From: Ehretia macrophylla
Taxonomy: Eukaryota; Streptophyta; Magnoliopsida; Boraginales; Ehretiaceae
Assembly: GCA_037974665.1 (NCBI GenBank)
Contig: CM075767.1
Span: 3,629,501 to 3,693,500, forward strand
Length of the DNA stretch: 64,000 nt
Direction of reading: 5' to 3'
Every line of letters starts with the position of its first letter. Position 1 is the first letter of the stretch. Below, piece after piece: positions 21,163 through 32,163 of this stretch. The notes beneath the pieces were generated by a model that was given only the letters and a program-made list of their open reading frames with translations, searched no databases and was not told where the DNA came from. The position numbers were made by a program, and so were the translations under genes.

Positions 21163-21924
21163 TAATGCGAACTAGCCATCCACATTCATTGCACTATTTG
21201 GATGAATTTTCCAGCAAAGATTCAAGTCAATATTCTATTTTCAAGATTCAAGAACTTCAAGATTCTTCAAGAAGTTTCAAGAAGATTTGAAGATTTGGTC
21301 AAGATTTGATTTCTTTGTAATTCTATCATAGTTTTAGTTTAAGTTTAATTTGCATTCTAGTTATTTCCTAGGGTCCACTATGGACGAATTTAGGTGTTCG
21401 CACTAGGAAAAAGACTTTCTTGGGCTGCAAGAATAGGTGTTCACACTAGAAAGGAGCTTTTCTTGGGCTGCAAGTTTGCTTCCTTTTCAGTTACTATTCA
21501 CGTGAATAGTAAATAGGAGTCTTTTCTTGGTCTTCAAGTTTGTTTCCTTTGACCTAGTTACTATTCACGTTTTTCCTACTTGGGCTAGGGTTTAGGAGTC
21601 CTTTTCTAAGCAGGATACTTATTTGTTATTGCCTATATAAGACACTTTTTGTTATAATAAAGTTAGACAATTCTGAAATTAAATCTGTGAGATTATTCTC
21701 CTTAAGTTCTCAAGAACTTTTCGAACTTATCAAGATTATTCTTGTGGCGTTCACCTTTGACTTATCAAACGAGATTTCCATCCTCGTTTGTGGTGTCCTC
21801 AACTATACCAAGGTTCTAGCTTTGCTAAGCATAGGGTCGCGGTTCCATCCATTCCTGAAAGGTCTTGGGGTCGTTTGCCATATTTGGTGTTGGGTCGCGT
21901 CACATGTTGGCGTGGTTCATATCA
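21163..21924 (+). repeat. 3' LTR of element X (762 bp)
   Basis: It follows a polypurine tract (AAGAGGGGAGGAA, 21150-21162), starts TAATGCGAACTAGCC like the 5' LTR and ends GTTCATATCA. It has a perfect heat-shock array at 21266-21283 and one ~12-bp deletion beside the G-box palindrome. Confidence 0.9.
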
Positions 21925-22766
21925 ATAGGTGAACCTAAGACATAAAAATTCCAGTTCTTTTCCACAACATCAAAGAAAAGCTCATGAGAAGTCTAAGCAT
22001 TAAAGAATTTAAAAGGCTTCGGTCTGGAAGATCGTGGAAGGGAAGTGTACATAATAAGTGGACAGTGATCGGAGATACCAGGCATTTCAACATGGAGAGA
22101 TGAATGTGGATAAATATCAAGCCATTTAGCATTGACAAAGGCTTTGTCAAGCTTACTGGCTTTGAAATGCCTACCAGAACTTTTGTTAGACCAAGTGAAG
22201 TGCGGTCCAATGCTAGGATGCTCAATGAGATCAGCCTGAGAAGTGCAATTAATGAAATCCTCAGAGCTCTTTGAAATGTACTTTGTAGAATGGTCTGCTT
22301 GGGAGAGGACTTCATTAAAGTCACCAATAATACACCAAGGTCGAGATGCACTAGTAGAGCTCCATTGAACAAGCTTAGACCAAAGGGCTTTCCTGTCAGA
22401 AGAAATACTTTCACCATAGACAAAAGTGAGAAAAGTAAATGAGCTATCTGTCAAAGATTTGACAAGGCAATGGATAGGTTGGTCAGTTGAATCAATTTCT
22501 GTGATGTCAAAGCGATCAGATTTCCATAAAATCCAAATACGACCAGAAGAGCTAGCATGATAGTTGTGCAGAAACCCAAAACCATCAAACTTACGAGAAA
22601 TGATATCATTTTCATTTCCCGCTTTAATTTTAGTTTCAACAATGCTAAAAATATCAATAGAGAATTTATTTACAAGCTGAAGAATTGTTTTTTGTTTTTG
22701 GGAGCTATTAAACCCCCTGATGTTCCAGGATGAAAAAATCATTGGTGGGTTAAGGGAGTTGACCAT
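21925..22766 (-). pseudogene. LINE b ORF2, N-terminal endonuclease domain
   Basis: This apurinic/apyrimidinic-like endonuclease domain nicks target DNA for L1-type integration. It begins at the ATG at 22742 (or the upstream in-frame ATG at 22766) with MIFSSWNIRGFN. It shows the ETKI metal-site region, WCIIGDFNEVLSQ, and SDHCPLIMYT near the domain end. The frame is open to about 21993. The ATG at 22742 overlaps the ORF1 stop as ATGA. The rest of ORF2 lies beyond element X at 9512-11948. Confidence 0.85.
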
Positions 22767-23506
22767 GTTGGAGACCCCGCCTGGTCTGGGGGTTTATCAT
22801 CATTAATCGAAATATCCACATTTTGCTCATTATGCTCAATATTAGGATCAATTTCACCTGGTTCAAGATCTTCTCCCAAATTGAGAGCTTCAAATTGATT
22901 GTTAGAAACCACAACATCACCTGGAGCTGGAACAACTCTAATCCTTCTTGGAGAAACAACTCCATCATGGACAGGAACGACATCATCTGACTTAGAAAAA
23001 GAATCTCTTCCTGAAGAAAAGACAGAGGCCTTTCCCTTGGAAGGCGAACTTTTCCCAGAGCTTCCAGGACTGATCTGCTTTACTCTTGATCGGGAAGCGG
23101 ATAAACCCAAATTTTTTTGTTGAACAGCAGTGCAAGTGCCATCCTGAGTCTTCTCAAGAGAATTAGATTGGGGAACAATTGCTGGAAGAGAAGATTTCCT
23201 CCCAACATCAGTCCATCCATTAGAACTGGATGGTTGTTGTTGTGCCTTTTGGTCAATATGAGTAGAAGGGCAGTTTGGCGCCAGGTGACTTATGAGGAGA
23301 CAATCAGTGCATTTTCTGGGCTTCCAAGCATATTCAACTGAGACATCAACCCATTCTCCTTTTTGGTTTTGAACATCCACCATCTCTAGAAGTTCATTTT
23401 CCAGATTAACTTCCACACACACCTTAGCAAAACCAAGATGTGAACGAGTGGCAGTCAGAGGGTCCACTTGGAGAGGAGTACCCAAAGTGCTGGCAACACG
23501 ACTTAA
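22739..23506 (-). pseudogene. LINE b ORF1, C-terminal part
   Basis: ORF1 of plant L1 elements is an RNA-binding protein. This piece keeps the end of the DUF4283-type domain (RVASTLGTPLQVD), the zinc knuckle CTDCLLISHLAPNC after YAWKPRK, and a long Ser/Lys-rich, then acidic tail. The frame is open to a TGA at 22739-22741 that overlaps the ORF2 ATG. Its N-terminal side is cut by the inversion breakpoint at 23503-23507; the missing N-terminus lies at 25043-26136 on the other strand. Confidence 0.82.
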
Positions 23507-23709
23507 GAACACATCTATCAATCGTGATGTTTTGGAGCGATGGGGGCTACTGAATTACTTTAATTAGTATTTCATTTGCTTTTTTGTTTTTTGTTCTTTC
23601 TTTTTCATTGATTTTGTTTTTTGTCTTTTTTGGTTTTCCTTAGTTGTACTTGTACTTTGTTTTCTCTTTGAATTAAATTTTACTGAATTATCAAAAAAAA
23701 AAAAAAAAC
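23507..23709 (+). mobile_element. 3' terminus of LINE c, displaced by the inversion
   Basis: It encodes the ORF2 C-terminal end TSINRDVLERWGLLNYFN and a stop, then the 3' UTR and a poly(A) run ending at about 23709. These are exactly the bases missing from the 3' end of LINE c at 26137. Confidence 0.85.
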
Positions 23710-24830
23710 AAGATCATAGAAGAATGAGACAACTGATTCCTACTTTATGCCCTTTGTAACACAATCCATTTTCCTTCCAAACTCAAGCTATTGTTCTAGT
23801 TTAGAAAGTGGCCTATTCCATAATTCTAATTAATCCATAAGGCACCCTTAGGACCCTCGAAGTTACCCAATTACCCGCGTTTAGTACAAAAGCCCCAATT
23901 GCCCCTTTAAGACTTTGTACTACATGTACCTCAACCGGAACTCAATCGAGAGTTAGCAAAGCTTATTTAGCACCTATATAGCCTAAGAGGACCAAATGTG
24001 AAGGCCAAATTAACCCTGATTTACATTGCACCCGAAACCCCTTTTAAAAAGTCTCCAATTTCACATTTTAGCCAAATTCTGAGCAATCGAACCTAACGGG
24101 GTTATTTATCTATCTTTATTAACACCTAAGGAACCTATTTGAAGCAATGAATCAAGCTATAAGACACAATTTAATAAACCCTAGATAAATATCACTATTC
24201 ATGCCCTACAATCAACGAACAAATTTAACATATTAAAAAATGAAACAATTGCATAAACATGGTCTCTAGCACTTATATATAACATATATCATCACTTATG
24301 AGCATTCAATAATCATTTGAGCATTGTGTGTGTGTTGAGTATATGCTTTAAGTTGTGTTAGGTTATGTGTGTATGTTGACTAAAAAGGTGAGTCAAGCTA
24401 GCTTAAAACGAGTCCTAAGGTGCAATTAATTATTAGCTAGCTCAATTATGAAATTAGACTACGTAACACTATTCACTAGTTTCAATAAACATTTTCTAAA
24501 CGGGTGCTTCAACCCTAATCTCTCAAATGCATATTTTTCTCATTCCTAAAACAGTTAATATGAATTAAGAAAAATGGTAATTTGAAGTAAATAAGTGGTT
24601 TCAAAACGTGATGAATAGTAACCATATAAAGTAACAAGTAATGCATGGTGAAAATATGCAAATAGTGGATGCAACAGTGAAAATGTGTACGGTGAAGTTC
24701 TCGGGCGTCACAAAAGTGTAATTAGCTAAAATTCAGCCGAACGCCAATTAAATAACCTAAATCAAGAATAAACATTTCCAAAATCCCATTAGGACCCTAA
24801 GACTATAAGAAATTAGAAAAGAAAGTCAAG
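23710..24830. other. Spacer between LINE b and LINE c, inverted
   Basis: No gene seen. It is part of the inverted segment and originally continued the DNA now at 7010-8113. A CGGGCGTCACA phrase at 24702-24712 could be the end of a degraded LTR, but I cannot find its partner. Confidence 0.4.
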
Positions 24831-24848
24831 AACAAAAGTCCTTTAAAA

Positions 24849-26136
24849 AAAACTCAAACTAAGATAAAAACAATGGAAGAGAGAGAAAATTATCTCCCTT
24901 CTCTCTAGACAACAAACACCACCACCTCCAATCAGCACCACCACCAATCACCACCATTCACCATTTTGTTTCAAGCTTCAACCTTTGCAACCTAAACACT
25001 ATTCCAAACCCGCCCTCAGCCACTTCATTTTTTCTTTTTACCATGGCAGGTGGTAAGAAGAATCCAACATGTGCTAGTGATAGGCTTAAGGCCAAAACCA
25101 AGTCTACTAATGTTTCAGAAAATTTTGATGATTCATCTTCAGCTGCAGCCTTTGATGAAGAAGAATCGTTCAACTCAAGTAAAGTGCTTGAGGAAACCTA
25201 TAGGAATATTCAGTTAAAGAATAGATCCATTGATATGGTTAATGAGCTTGAAGAGTTGTCCTCGTCGGATCATAGGGGATTTCCCGTAGCACCTGCTATC
25301 CTTCATGCACACGGTACAAGCAAAGGTATTGCTCAGTCTTCTTCTCCAGCCATGGGTACTACTACGCAAGCCATTGGTACAACTTCAATGCCACTTAACT
25401 CCAGCGTTATGGTGGGCCATGGATTTGTGGGTCCGAATTATTTTGGCAATCAGAATAATGGTATGGAACAGCTACACATGGGCCATGTTACAAACAATTT
25501 GATTGTTGGTCAACATCATGTTTCCAACAACTCTCACGCGGGCCTAGAGAATATTGGCAATCCTCATGGTCAAATTCTGCGGGCTGCAATTGATTTTGAT
25601 AATCTCAAAACCGTGGGGTCACAACATGCAATGATTCAGCATAATTTGAATGAGATACCAAATATAATGCATCAGCACATGGGGCATTTCTTTAATGCCG
25701 TTGGACCAAGCAATTCCTACTCCAATCCACGAGGGCCATCTCCACATGGGGCTGCAGCTGCTCCTTTTGATAATTTCTCAAATCAAGCTTTTAATCAAGT
25801 GGGTCTTTCGCACATGGGTATACTTCCAACGTTCAATTTTCAGCAACCTTCCCATGTACAAAATCATGATTTGGACCCACGTGGACCAGCTCCACATGGA
25901 GCTGCCGGTGCTCCTTTTGACAATTTTTCAAATCAAGCTCTTAATCAAGTGAGTCATCCGCACATGGGTTTAACAGCTCATACCATTTCTGTTTTTGACC
26001 AAGCACCAGCAAATCACGTGGATGTCACATGAATTAACTCTCTCAATTCTCTCCACCCTCATGGGGACCACCATGTGATTGTCCAGTCTCAGAATAATTC
26101 TAACAAGGTTTTGGATCAGCGTGGAGACAATAGTAA
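24849..26136 (+). pseudogene. LINE b 5' leader and ORF1 N-terminal part (inverted)
   Basis: The leader starts just inside the inverted target-site duplication, so this end of LINE b is probably full length. ORF1 begins at 25043 (MAGGKKNPTCASDRLKAK). It has an acidic Ser-rich segment, then a low-complexity region rich in His, Gly, Pro and Asn with repeated PHGAA.APFDNFSNQA.NQV units. A stop at 26030-26032 breaks the frame, and ORF1 sequence continues to the breakpoint at 26136. LINE d has a similar start at 48192. Confidence 0.82.
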
Positions 26137-29100
26137 GAATTTTTTGCTCGTGAGGATTTTGGAGTTGACATCGTTCTAAATAGACTTAAAGATGTGTTCT
26201 TCAATAAAGGCTTCTTCTTTGAAAATACATCTATTTCTCTCGATCCATATATGATAAACAGCAGCACAGAGAAAAGTTTTGAAAATCTGGACTTCGGAAT
26301 CATAACTCCAGATATCAATAGAGCTAGAAGTATCCAAAATTTTGGGAATAGTGAACAGCGAGCAATCAATGGAAAGTATCGACAATCCCTGTCTCCAGAT
26401 TCTCTGAGTGAAGGAACGTTCAAAAAATAAGTGCTCATTTGTTTCACATCCCATGTAGCAAAAAACACAATTAGAATTATCTTGAATGCCCCAAGAAACA
26501 AGTCTGTACTTAGTTGTCAACTTATTCAAGATTGCAAGCCAAGTGATGAAATTATGTTTAGGGATGCAATTGTTAAACCAAATAAGCTTATACCTTATCC
26601 CTTTTAACTCTAATGTTTTCCCAAGTCTTTTTGAAAGAGAACTTCCCATTAGAAACAGGAGCCCCGTTGAAAGTATCCTCATCATCATTAGGAGATAAAA
26701 TAGCACAGGGGTGGAGATTTGCCAATGAAGGAGGGTGATGAGGCCAAATCCAGTTTTTGTTATAGATGATATCTGCAACTCTAGCATCAAAAGATGGATA
26801 GAAGGTGTCTATGCCATAAAGAGTACGAAGATTTCCTAAAAAATGCCAGTTATCATGCCAGAAAAAAGTAGAGATACCATTACCAATACAATGAGTAATG
26901 AAGGTTAAAGCCAAACATCTGAGTTGCAAGATTTTTCTCCAAGTCCAGCTGCAATCTTTGGGGATAGAGAGAGTCCAAATGCATTTGTCTTTGAGGTGGT
27001 TAGTCCAAACCCAATTCGCCCAAAGAGAATAACGAGATGAATAAAATCTCCAGAAAAGCTTCAAAAGTGCAGTTTTGTTTGTTTCCTCAATTTTTCGAAT
27101 ACCAAAGCCACCCTCATCAATTGGTTTACAAACATTAGCCCAGGCAACCTTCGGGCCAACTCCTCGCCACAAGAAAGCACGAAATTTGCCTTCAATGACA
27201 GAAATAAGGCCTTTTGGAAGAAAGAGTGAGCTAGTCCAATGAGTACACATACCACACAAAACAGACTTGATCAATTGAAGGCGACCCGCAAAAGAAAGCC
27301 AGCAAGTAGTCCAGTGATCAATTCTTTTCGAAATTTTATCAATGATAGCCTAGCAATCAGATTTTCGGAGTCTGCCAGAAATGAGAGGATCACCAAGATA
27401 TTTAACTGGAAAGGAACCCTGTTCAAAGCCAAGAATAGCAAAAATCAAGTTAATCTTCTCCTGAGAATAATTTCCATAGTAAATTTCACTATTTTCAGGA
27501 TTGCAAAACAATCCCGAACATTTGTGGAAATTAGCCAGAGTAGTAGAGATAAATCTAATAGTATGCTCATCAGCTTTACAAAAAATAAGGAGATCATCCG
27601 CAAAACAGAGATGGTTGAGCTTAAGTTCTGCACATTTGGGGTGAAACAGAAATCCAGTGGAGGAATGAAGCTTGTTCAACATACCAGTCAAAATTTCCAT
27701 AGCAATGACAAAGAGATAGGGTGAAAGAGGATCACCTTGGCGAACACCTTTAGATCCAGGAAAATAACCTTCAGGACTTCCATTAATGGCAACATAAAAT
27801 CTTGTGGTACAAATACATTCCATAATCCAGCCAACAAACATATCAGGAAACCCAAATGCACGAAGAGCTTGATAGATAAAATCCCAGTGGACAGAATCAA
27901 AAGCTTTCATAAGATCCACCTTCATAGTGCATCTTGGAGTAAGGCCGCCCCTGGAATAATTTCTAACAAGATCCTGAGCAATAAGAACATTATCCAGCAT
28001 CATTTTATTCTCAATAAAAGCAGATTGATTATGAGAGATAATATGAGGAAGACAACCCTTAAGACGATTCGCAATGATCTTAGAGATGCATTTATAAATC
28101 GAATTACAACAAGAAATGGGCCTAAAGTCCTTATCCAATGAGGGAGAGCCAATTTTGGGAACAAGTGCAATAATGGTTGAATGATCTCCTTCAAAAGAGA
28201 AGTAGAATGAAAGAAAGAAAGAACAGCTTCCGTAACATCTTTTCCCACAATATGCCAAGCAATCTTGTGGAAATGAGCAGTAAAGCCATCAGGTCCAGGA
28301 CTTTTACTACCATTGAGAGAAAACATCACCTTTTTAATTTCATCGGCAGTCACAGGAGCAATCATTTGATGGCGATTCTCCATAGGGACAGTTTGATGCA
28401 CAAAGGGAAGAATATCTTCCATAAGAACAAGCCTGTGTCTAGGTGAATTAGGACCAAGAAGATTAGAAAAGAAATCCACAATCTCAGTACGCACCTCATC
28501 CTCATTCATGGTAGAACTACCATCAGAATGAGAAAGTTTAGTGATAGAATTGCGAGAATGTCTGCCTCTGATCACCTTATGAAAGTAGGCCGAATTAGAG
28601 TCTCCATATTTAAGCCATTGGATCCTGGATTTTTGCCTGAGAATATCCTCTCGAGCAATGGAAAGGGACTTCACTTCCTTGAGAAGAGATTTCTCCTGAG
28701 CAATAATATTGTCATTCCCATGACCAGAAAGTAAAAGATGCTGGAGATGAGAGATTTTATCCTAAAGAGACCGAATTCTGGTATTAGCATTGTGAAAAAA
28801 ATTAGCATTGAAATCCTTGAGTGCTTTCTTCAGGACTTTTTGTTTCTGGACAAGCCAGTACATAGGTGAACCTGAGACATAAAAATTCCAGTTCTTTTCC
28901 ACAACATCAAAGAAAAGCTCATGAGAAGTCCAAGCATTAAAGAATTTAAAAGGCTTCGGTCTGGAAGATCGTGGAAGGGAAGTGTACATAATAAGTGGAC
29001 AGTGATTGGAGATACCAAGCGTTTCCACAAGAAGAGATGAATGTGGATAAATGTCCAACCATTTAGTATTGACAAAGGCCCTGTCAAGCTTATTGGCTTT

Positions 29101-29662
29101 AAAATGCCTACCAGAACTTTTGTTAGACCAAGTGAAGTGCGGTCCAATGCTAGGATGCTCAGTGAGTTCAGCTTGAGAGGTGCAGTTAGTGAAATCCTCA
29201 GAGCTCTTTGAAATGTGATTTGAAGAGGACTTCATTAAAGTCTCCAATGATACACCAAGGTCGAGATGCACTAGTGGAGCTCCATTGAAGAATCTTAGAC
29301 CAAAGGGCTTTCTTGTCAAAGGAAAGACTTTCACCATAGACAAAAGTGAGAAAAGTAAATGAGCTATCCATCAGAGATTTGACATAGCAATGAATAGCCT
29401 AGTCAGTTGAATCAATAACTGTGATGTCATAGCGATCAATTTTCCACAAAATCCATATACGACCAGAAGACCTAGCATGATAATTATGCAGAAACCCAAA
29501 GCCTTCAAACTTATGAGAAATGATATCAATTTCATTTCCCGCTTTAATTTTAGTTTCAACAATGCTAAAAATATCAATAGAGAATTTATTTATAAGTTGA
29601 AGTACTGCTTTTTGTTTTTGGGGGTTATTAAACCCCCTGATGTTCCAGGAGGAAAAAATCAT
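26137..29662 (-). pseudogene. LINE c ORF2: endonuclease, reverse transcriptase, zf-RVT
   Basis: ORF2 starts MIFSSWNIRGFN at 29662. Endonuclease motifs WNIRG, ETKIKAG and SNHCPLI are visible. The RT region shows SKSPGPDGF (28300), FRPISCCN (28120), KAFDSVHWDF (27900), GVRQGDPLSPYLF (27740) and FADDLLIF (27600); the C-terminal zinc-binding region is at 26400-26460. Stops at 29399, 27350 and elsewhere, plus a small deletion near 29220 and others, break the frame. Compared with LINE b, its RT core is open over a longer distance (27350-28258). Confidence 0.86.
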
Positions 29663-29669
29663 TGGTGGG

Positions 29670-32163
29670 TTATGGGGGTTGACCAGGTTGGAGACCCCAT
29701 CTGGTCTGGGGTGTTGCCTTCATGAATCGATTATCCACATTTTGCTCAATATCATTTTGCTCAATATTAGGATCAATTTCACCTGGTTCAAGATCATCAC
29801 CCAAGTTGAGAGCTTCAAATTGATTATTAGAAACCACAACATCACCTGGGGCTGGAACAACTCTAGTTCTCTTTTGGGAATCAACATCGTCATGGACAGG
29901 CGCAGAATCATCTGGCTTAGAAAAAGAATCTCTTCCAGAAGAAAAGACAGAGACCTTTCCTTTGGAAGGCGAACTTTTCCCAGAGGTTCCAGGACTGGAC
30001 GGCTTCACTCGTGATCGGGAAGTGGATAAACCCAAATTTGTTTGTTGAACAGCAGTGCAAGGGGCATCCTGAGTCTTCTCATGAGAATTTGATTGGGGAA
30101 CACTTGCTGGAAGAGAAGATTTCCTCCTGACATCAGTCCATCCATTAGAACTGGCTGGTTGTTGTGCATTCTGGTCAATATGAGTTGAAGGGCAGTTAGG
30201 CGCCAGATGACCTATAAGGAAACAATTAGTACATTTCCTGGGCTTCCAAGCATATTCAACTGAGACACCAACCCATTCTCCTTTTTGGTTTTGAACATCC
30301 ACCATCTCTTGAAGCTCATTTTCAAGATTAACTCCCACATAAACCTTAGCAAGACCAAGAGGTGAATGAGTTGCAGTAAAAGGGTCCACTTGGAGAGGGG
30401 TTCCTAAAGTGCTAGCAACACGACTCAACCCTTCAATGGACCAAAGACTAAAAGGGACGTTGCGCAATTTAATCCACATAGGAATCTTATCACATTTGAA
30501 TTCAACCTTCTGAGCATTAGGATCCCATTTTCTAAGAAGAAGAGGACGATCGTTAACATGCCATAATTGTTCAAGGATCATTGGTATTACTTCCTGATTT
30601 TCAAAAGTGAAAATGTATAGACCATTGTCTGTTGAGCGAACTTGGATAGAGCCAAACTTGTTCCATTTGTTATTGATGAAATTTCTAATGAGAAAGAAAG
30701 GTGGTGGCTTCTTAAGAAACTGTCCAAGAAGACAACATTCCCAATAAGAATTTCCCACATCATGAACTTCTTGAGGAGCTGAGCACGTTGGCTTGCCATT
30801 TCTAATTGTTGGTTCAAAGTACTTCAATTTGTAGGATTCAGCAACAGAGCCCTTGAACATTTCTTGCCAATTGTTAGTCGTCATCCATGCTCTAGGTTGA
30901 GGTTGATGCTTAGGTCCCTTTCTTGGACGGGCATTTTGTTTTGGTTGAAGGTTTGAACTAGGCTGTCCAAAATTGTTTGATGGTGCATTGGTGTTTGCAG
31001 TTTGAGTGGTGTTTGCATTTTGAGTAGTGTTTGCATTTCGGTTGAGACTTGGTTGCTGAGAGGAGATGGCTAATTGTTGACTATGATTGCTAATAGGAGC
31101 TTTCAAGTTCGTGTTCTGGAGAGAAGGGAATTGAACATTGTAGGCAATCTACTCAGTGGAATGATTAATTTCACTTTTGTTACTGTTGTCTCCACGTTGA
31201 TCCCAAATCTTGTCTAAATTATGCTAAGATTGAACTATCACATGGTGGTCTCCACAAGGGTGGAGAGAATTGAGAGAATTAAGTCGTGGGTCATCCACGT
31301 GACTAGTTGGGGCATGGCCAATAGTAGAATTGGTATAAGTTGTTGGAGCCAAACCCATGTGTGAATGGCCCACTTGATTAGAAGCATGATTTGAAAAATT
31401 GTCAAAAGGAGCACCGGCAGCCCCATGTGAAGATAGTCCTCGTGGGTCCAATGCTTGATTTTGCATATGGGAAGGCTGCTGAAAATTGGCCGTTGGAAGT
31501 ATACCCATGTGCGAATGGTCCACATGATTGAAAGCTTGACTTGAGTAATTTTCAAAAGGAGCGCTGGCAGTTCCAAGTGGAAATGGTCCACGCGGATTGG
31601 AGTAGGAATTGCCAGGTCCAACAGCATTAAAGAATTGCCCCATGTGCTGATGTTGTTGACCACTGAAAATTGAATGGCCCGCATGCATAATACTTGGTAT
31701 CTCATTCAAAATTTATGGCTGAATCATTTCATGTTGTGGCCCCACGGTATTGTGACTATCAAAACCAATTGCAGCCTGCATAATTTGATTATGGGGATTA
31801 TTCTCTGTTCCCTACCATTATTCTGATTGCCAAAATAATTCAGACCCACAATATCGTGGCCCACCATAGCGCTGGAGTTAATTGGCATTGAAGTTGTACC
31901 AATAGCATGCGCAAAGGTACCCCTAGCTGAAGAAGAAGACTGAGAATTTTCTTTGCTTGTATCGTGCGCTTCAGGGATAGCCGATGCTACACGAAATCCC
32001 CTATGATCCGATGAGGACAACTCTTCAAGCTCATTAACCATATCAATGGATTGATTCTTTAATTGAATATTCTTGTAGGTTTGTTCAAGCACTTTACTTG
32101 AGTTGAACGATTCTTCTTCCTCAAAGGCAGTAGGTGAAGATGAGTCTTCAGAATTTTCTGAAA
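29670..32163 (-). pseudogene. LINE c ORF1
   Basis: The C-terminal half is open for 478 codons (31106-29670). It shows a DUF4283-type domain (SYWECCLLGQFLKKPPPFFL, WIKLRNVPFSLWSIEGL) and the zinc knuckle CTNCFLIGHLAPNC, then a Ser/Lys-rich tail. The N-terminal half (to 32163) is the His/Gly/Pro/Asn-rich region with repeated PHGAA..PF.NFSN units, broken by stops at about 31224 and 31149 and a frameshift near 31720. The protein would bind LINE RNA. Its end is frame-shifted relative to LINE b, ending TAA eight bases before the ORF2 ATG. Confidence 0.82.

Larger units (their letters stand above)
11949..21924 (+). mobile_element. Element X: short non-autonomous CRM-like element hosting element Y
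   Basis: X has both LTRs (11949-12721, 21163-21924) and a perfect 5-bp target-site duplication, ATAGG, at 11944-11948 and 21925-21929, inside LINE b. It also has a canonical primer site, leader, gag N-terminal remnant and polypurine tract. Without Y it is only about 2.66 kb. It lacks capsid, protease, RT, RNase H and integrase, so it could move only with proteins supplied in trans. In the first ~370 bp the two LTRs differ by about eight substitutions plus one ~12-bp indel, suggesting a fairly recent insertion. Confidence 0.9.
8114..26136 (-). mobile_element. LINE b: near full-length L1-type LINE, split by nested insertions and an inversion
   Basis: The body lies in pieces: 3' end 8132-8550, ORF2 9507-11948, ORF2 N-terminus plus ORF1 C-terminal part 21925-23506 (all minus strand), and the ORF1 N-terminal part with the 5' leader at 24849-26136, now on the plus strand. 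The target-site duplication TTTTAAAGGACTTTTGTT at 8114-8131 reappears exactly, reverse-complemented, at 24831-24848. This proves the last piece belongs to LINE b and was inverted. The interruptions are a solo LTR and element X, each with its own 5-bp duplication. About 740 bp of ORF1 is missing at the inversion breakpoint. Confidence 0.85.
23507..26136. other. 2.63-kb inverted segment between two tandem LINEs
   Basis: The left breakpoint joins LINE b ORF1 (minus) to the 3' terminus of LINE c (plus). The right breakpoint joins LINE b ORF1 N-terminus (plus) to LINE c ORF2 (minus). At LINE c the two halves rejoin without loss: the 3' piece ends GTGTTCTT (reverse complement) and the other begins GAATTTTTTGCTC, contiguous in the intact copy at 8262-8282. 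LINE b's target-site duplication is inverted within the segment (24831-24848). About 740 bp of LINE b ORF1 was lost at the other breakpoint. Confidence 0.85.
26137..32163 (-). mobile_element. LINE c: L1-type LINE, 5'-truncated in ORF1
   Basis: It contains most of ORF2 and of ORF1 on the minus strand. The last ~60 coding bases, 3' UTR and A-tail were moved to 23507-23709 by the inversion. Sequence is very close to LINE b throughout, so they belong to one family. The upstream boundary at about 32163 falls in the acidic N-terminal segment of ORF1; I find no matching target-site duplication there. Confidence 0.85.

Noticed and set aside
8132..23709. Twin-priming inversion as the origin of the head-to-head LINE structure at 23507
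   Set aside because: Twin priming would not place an inverted copy of LINE b's own target-site duplication at 24831 nor separate LINE c from exactly its 3' end; a later inversion explains all junctions.
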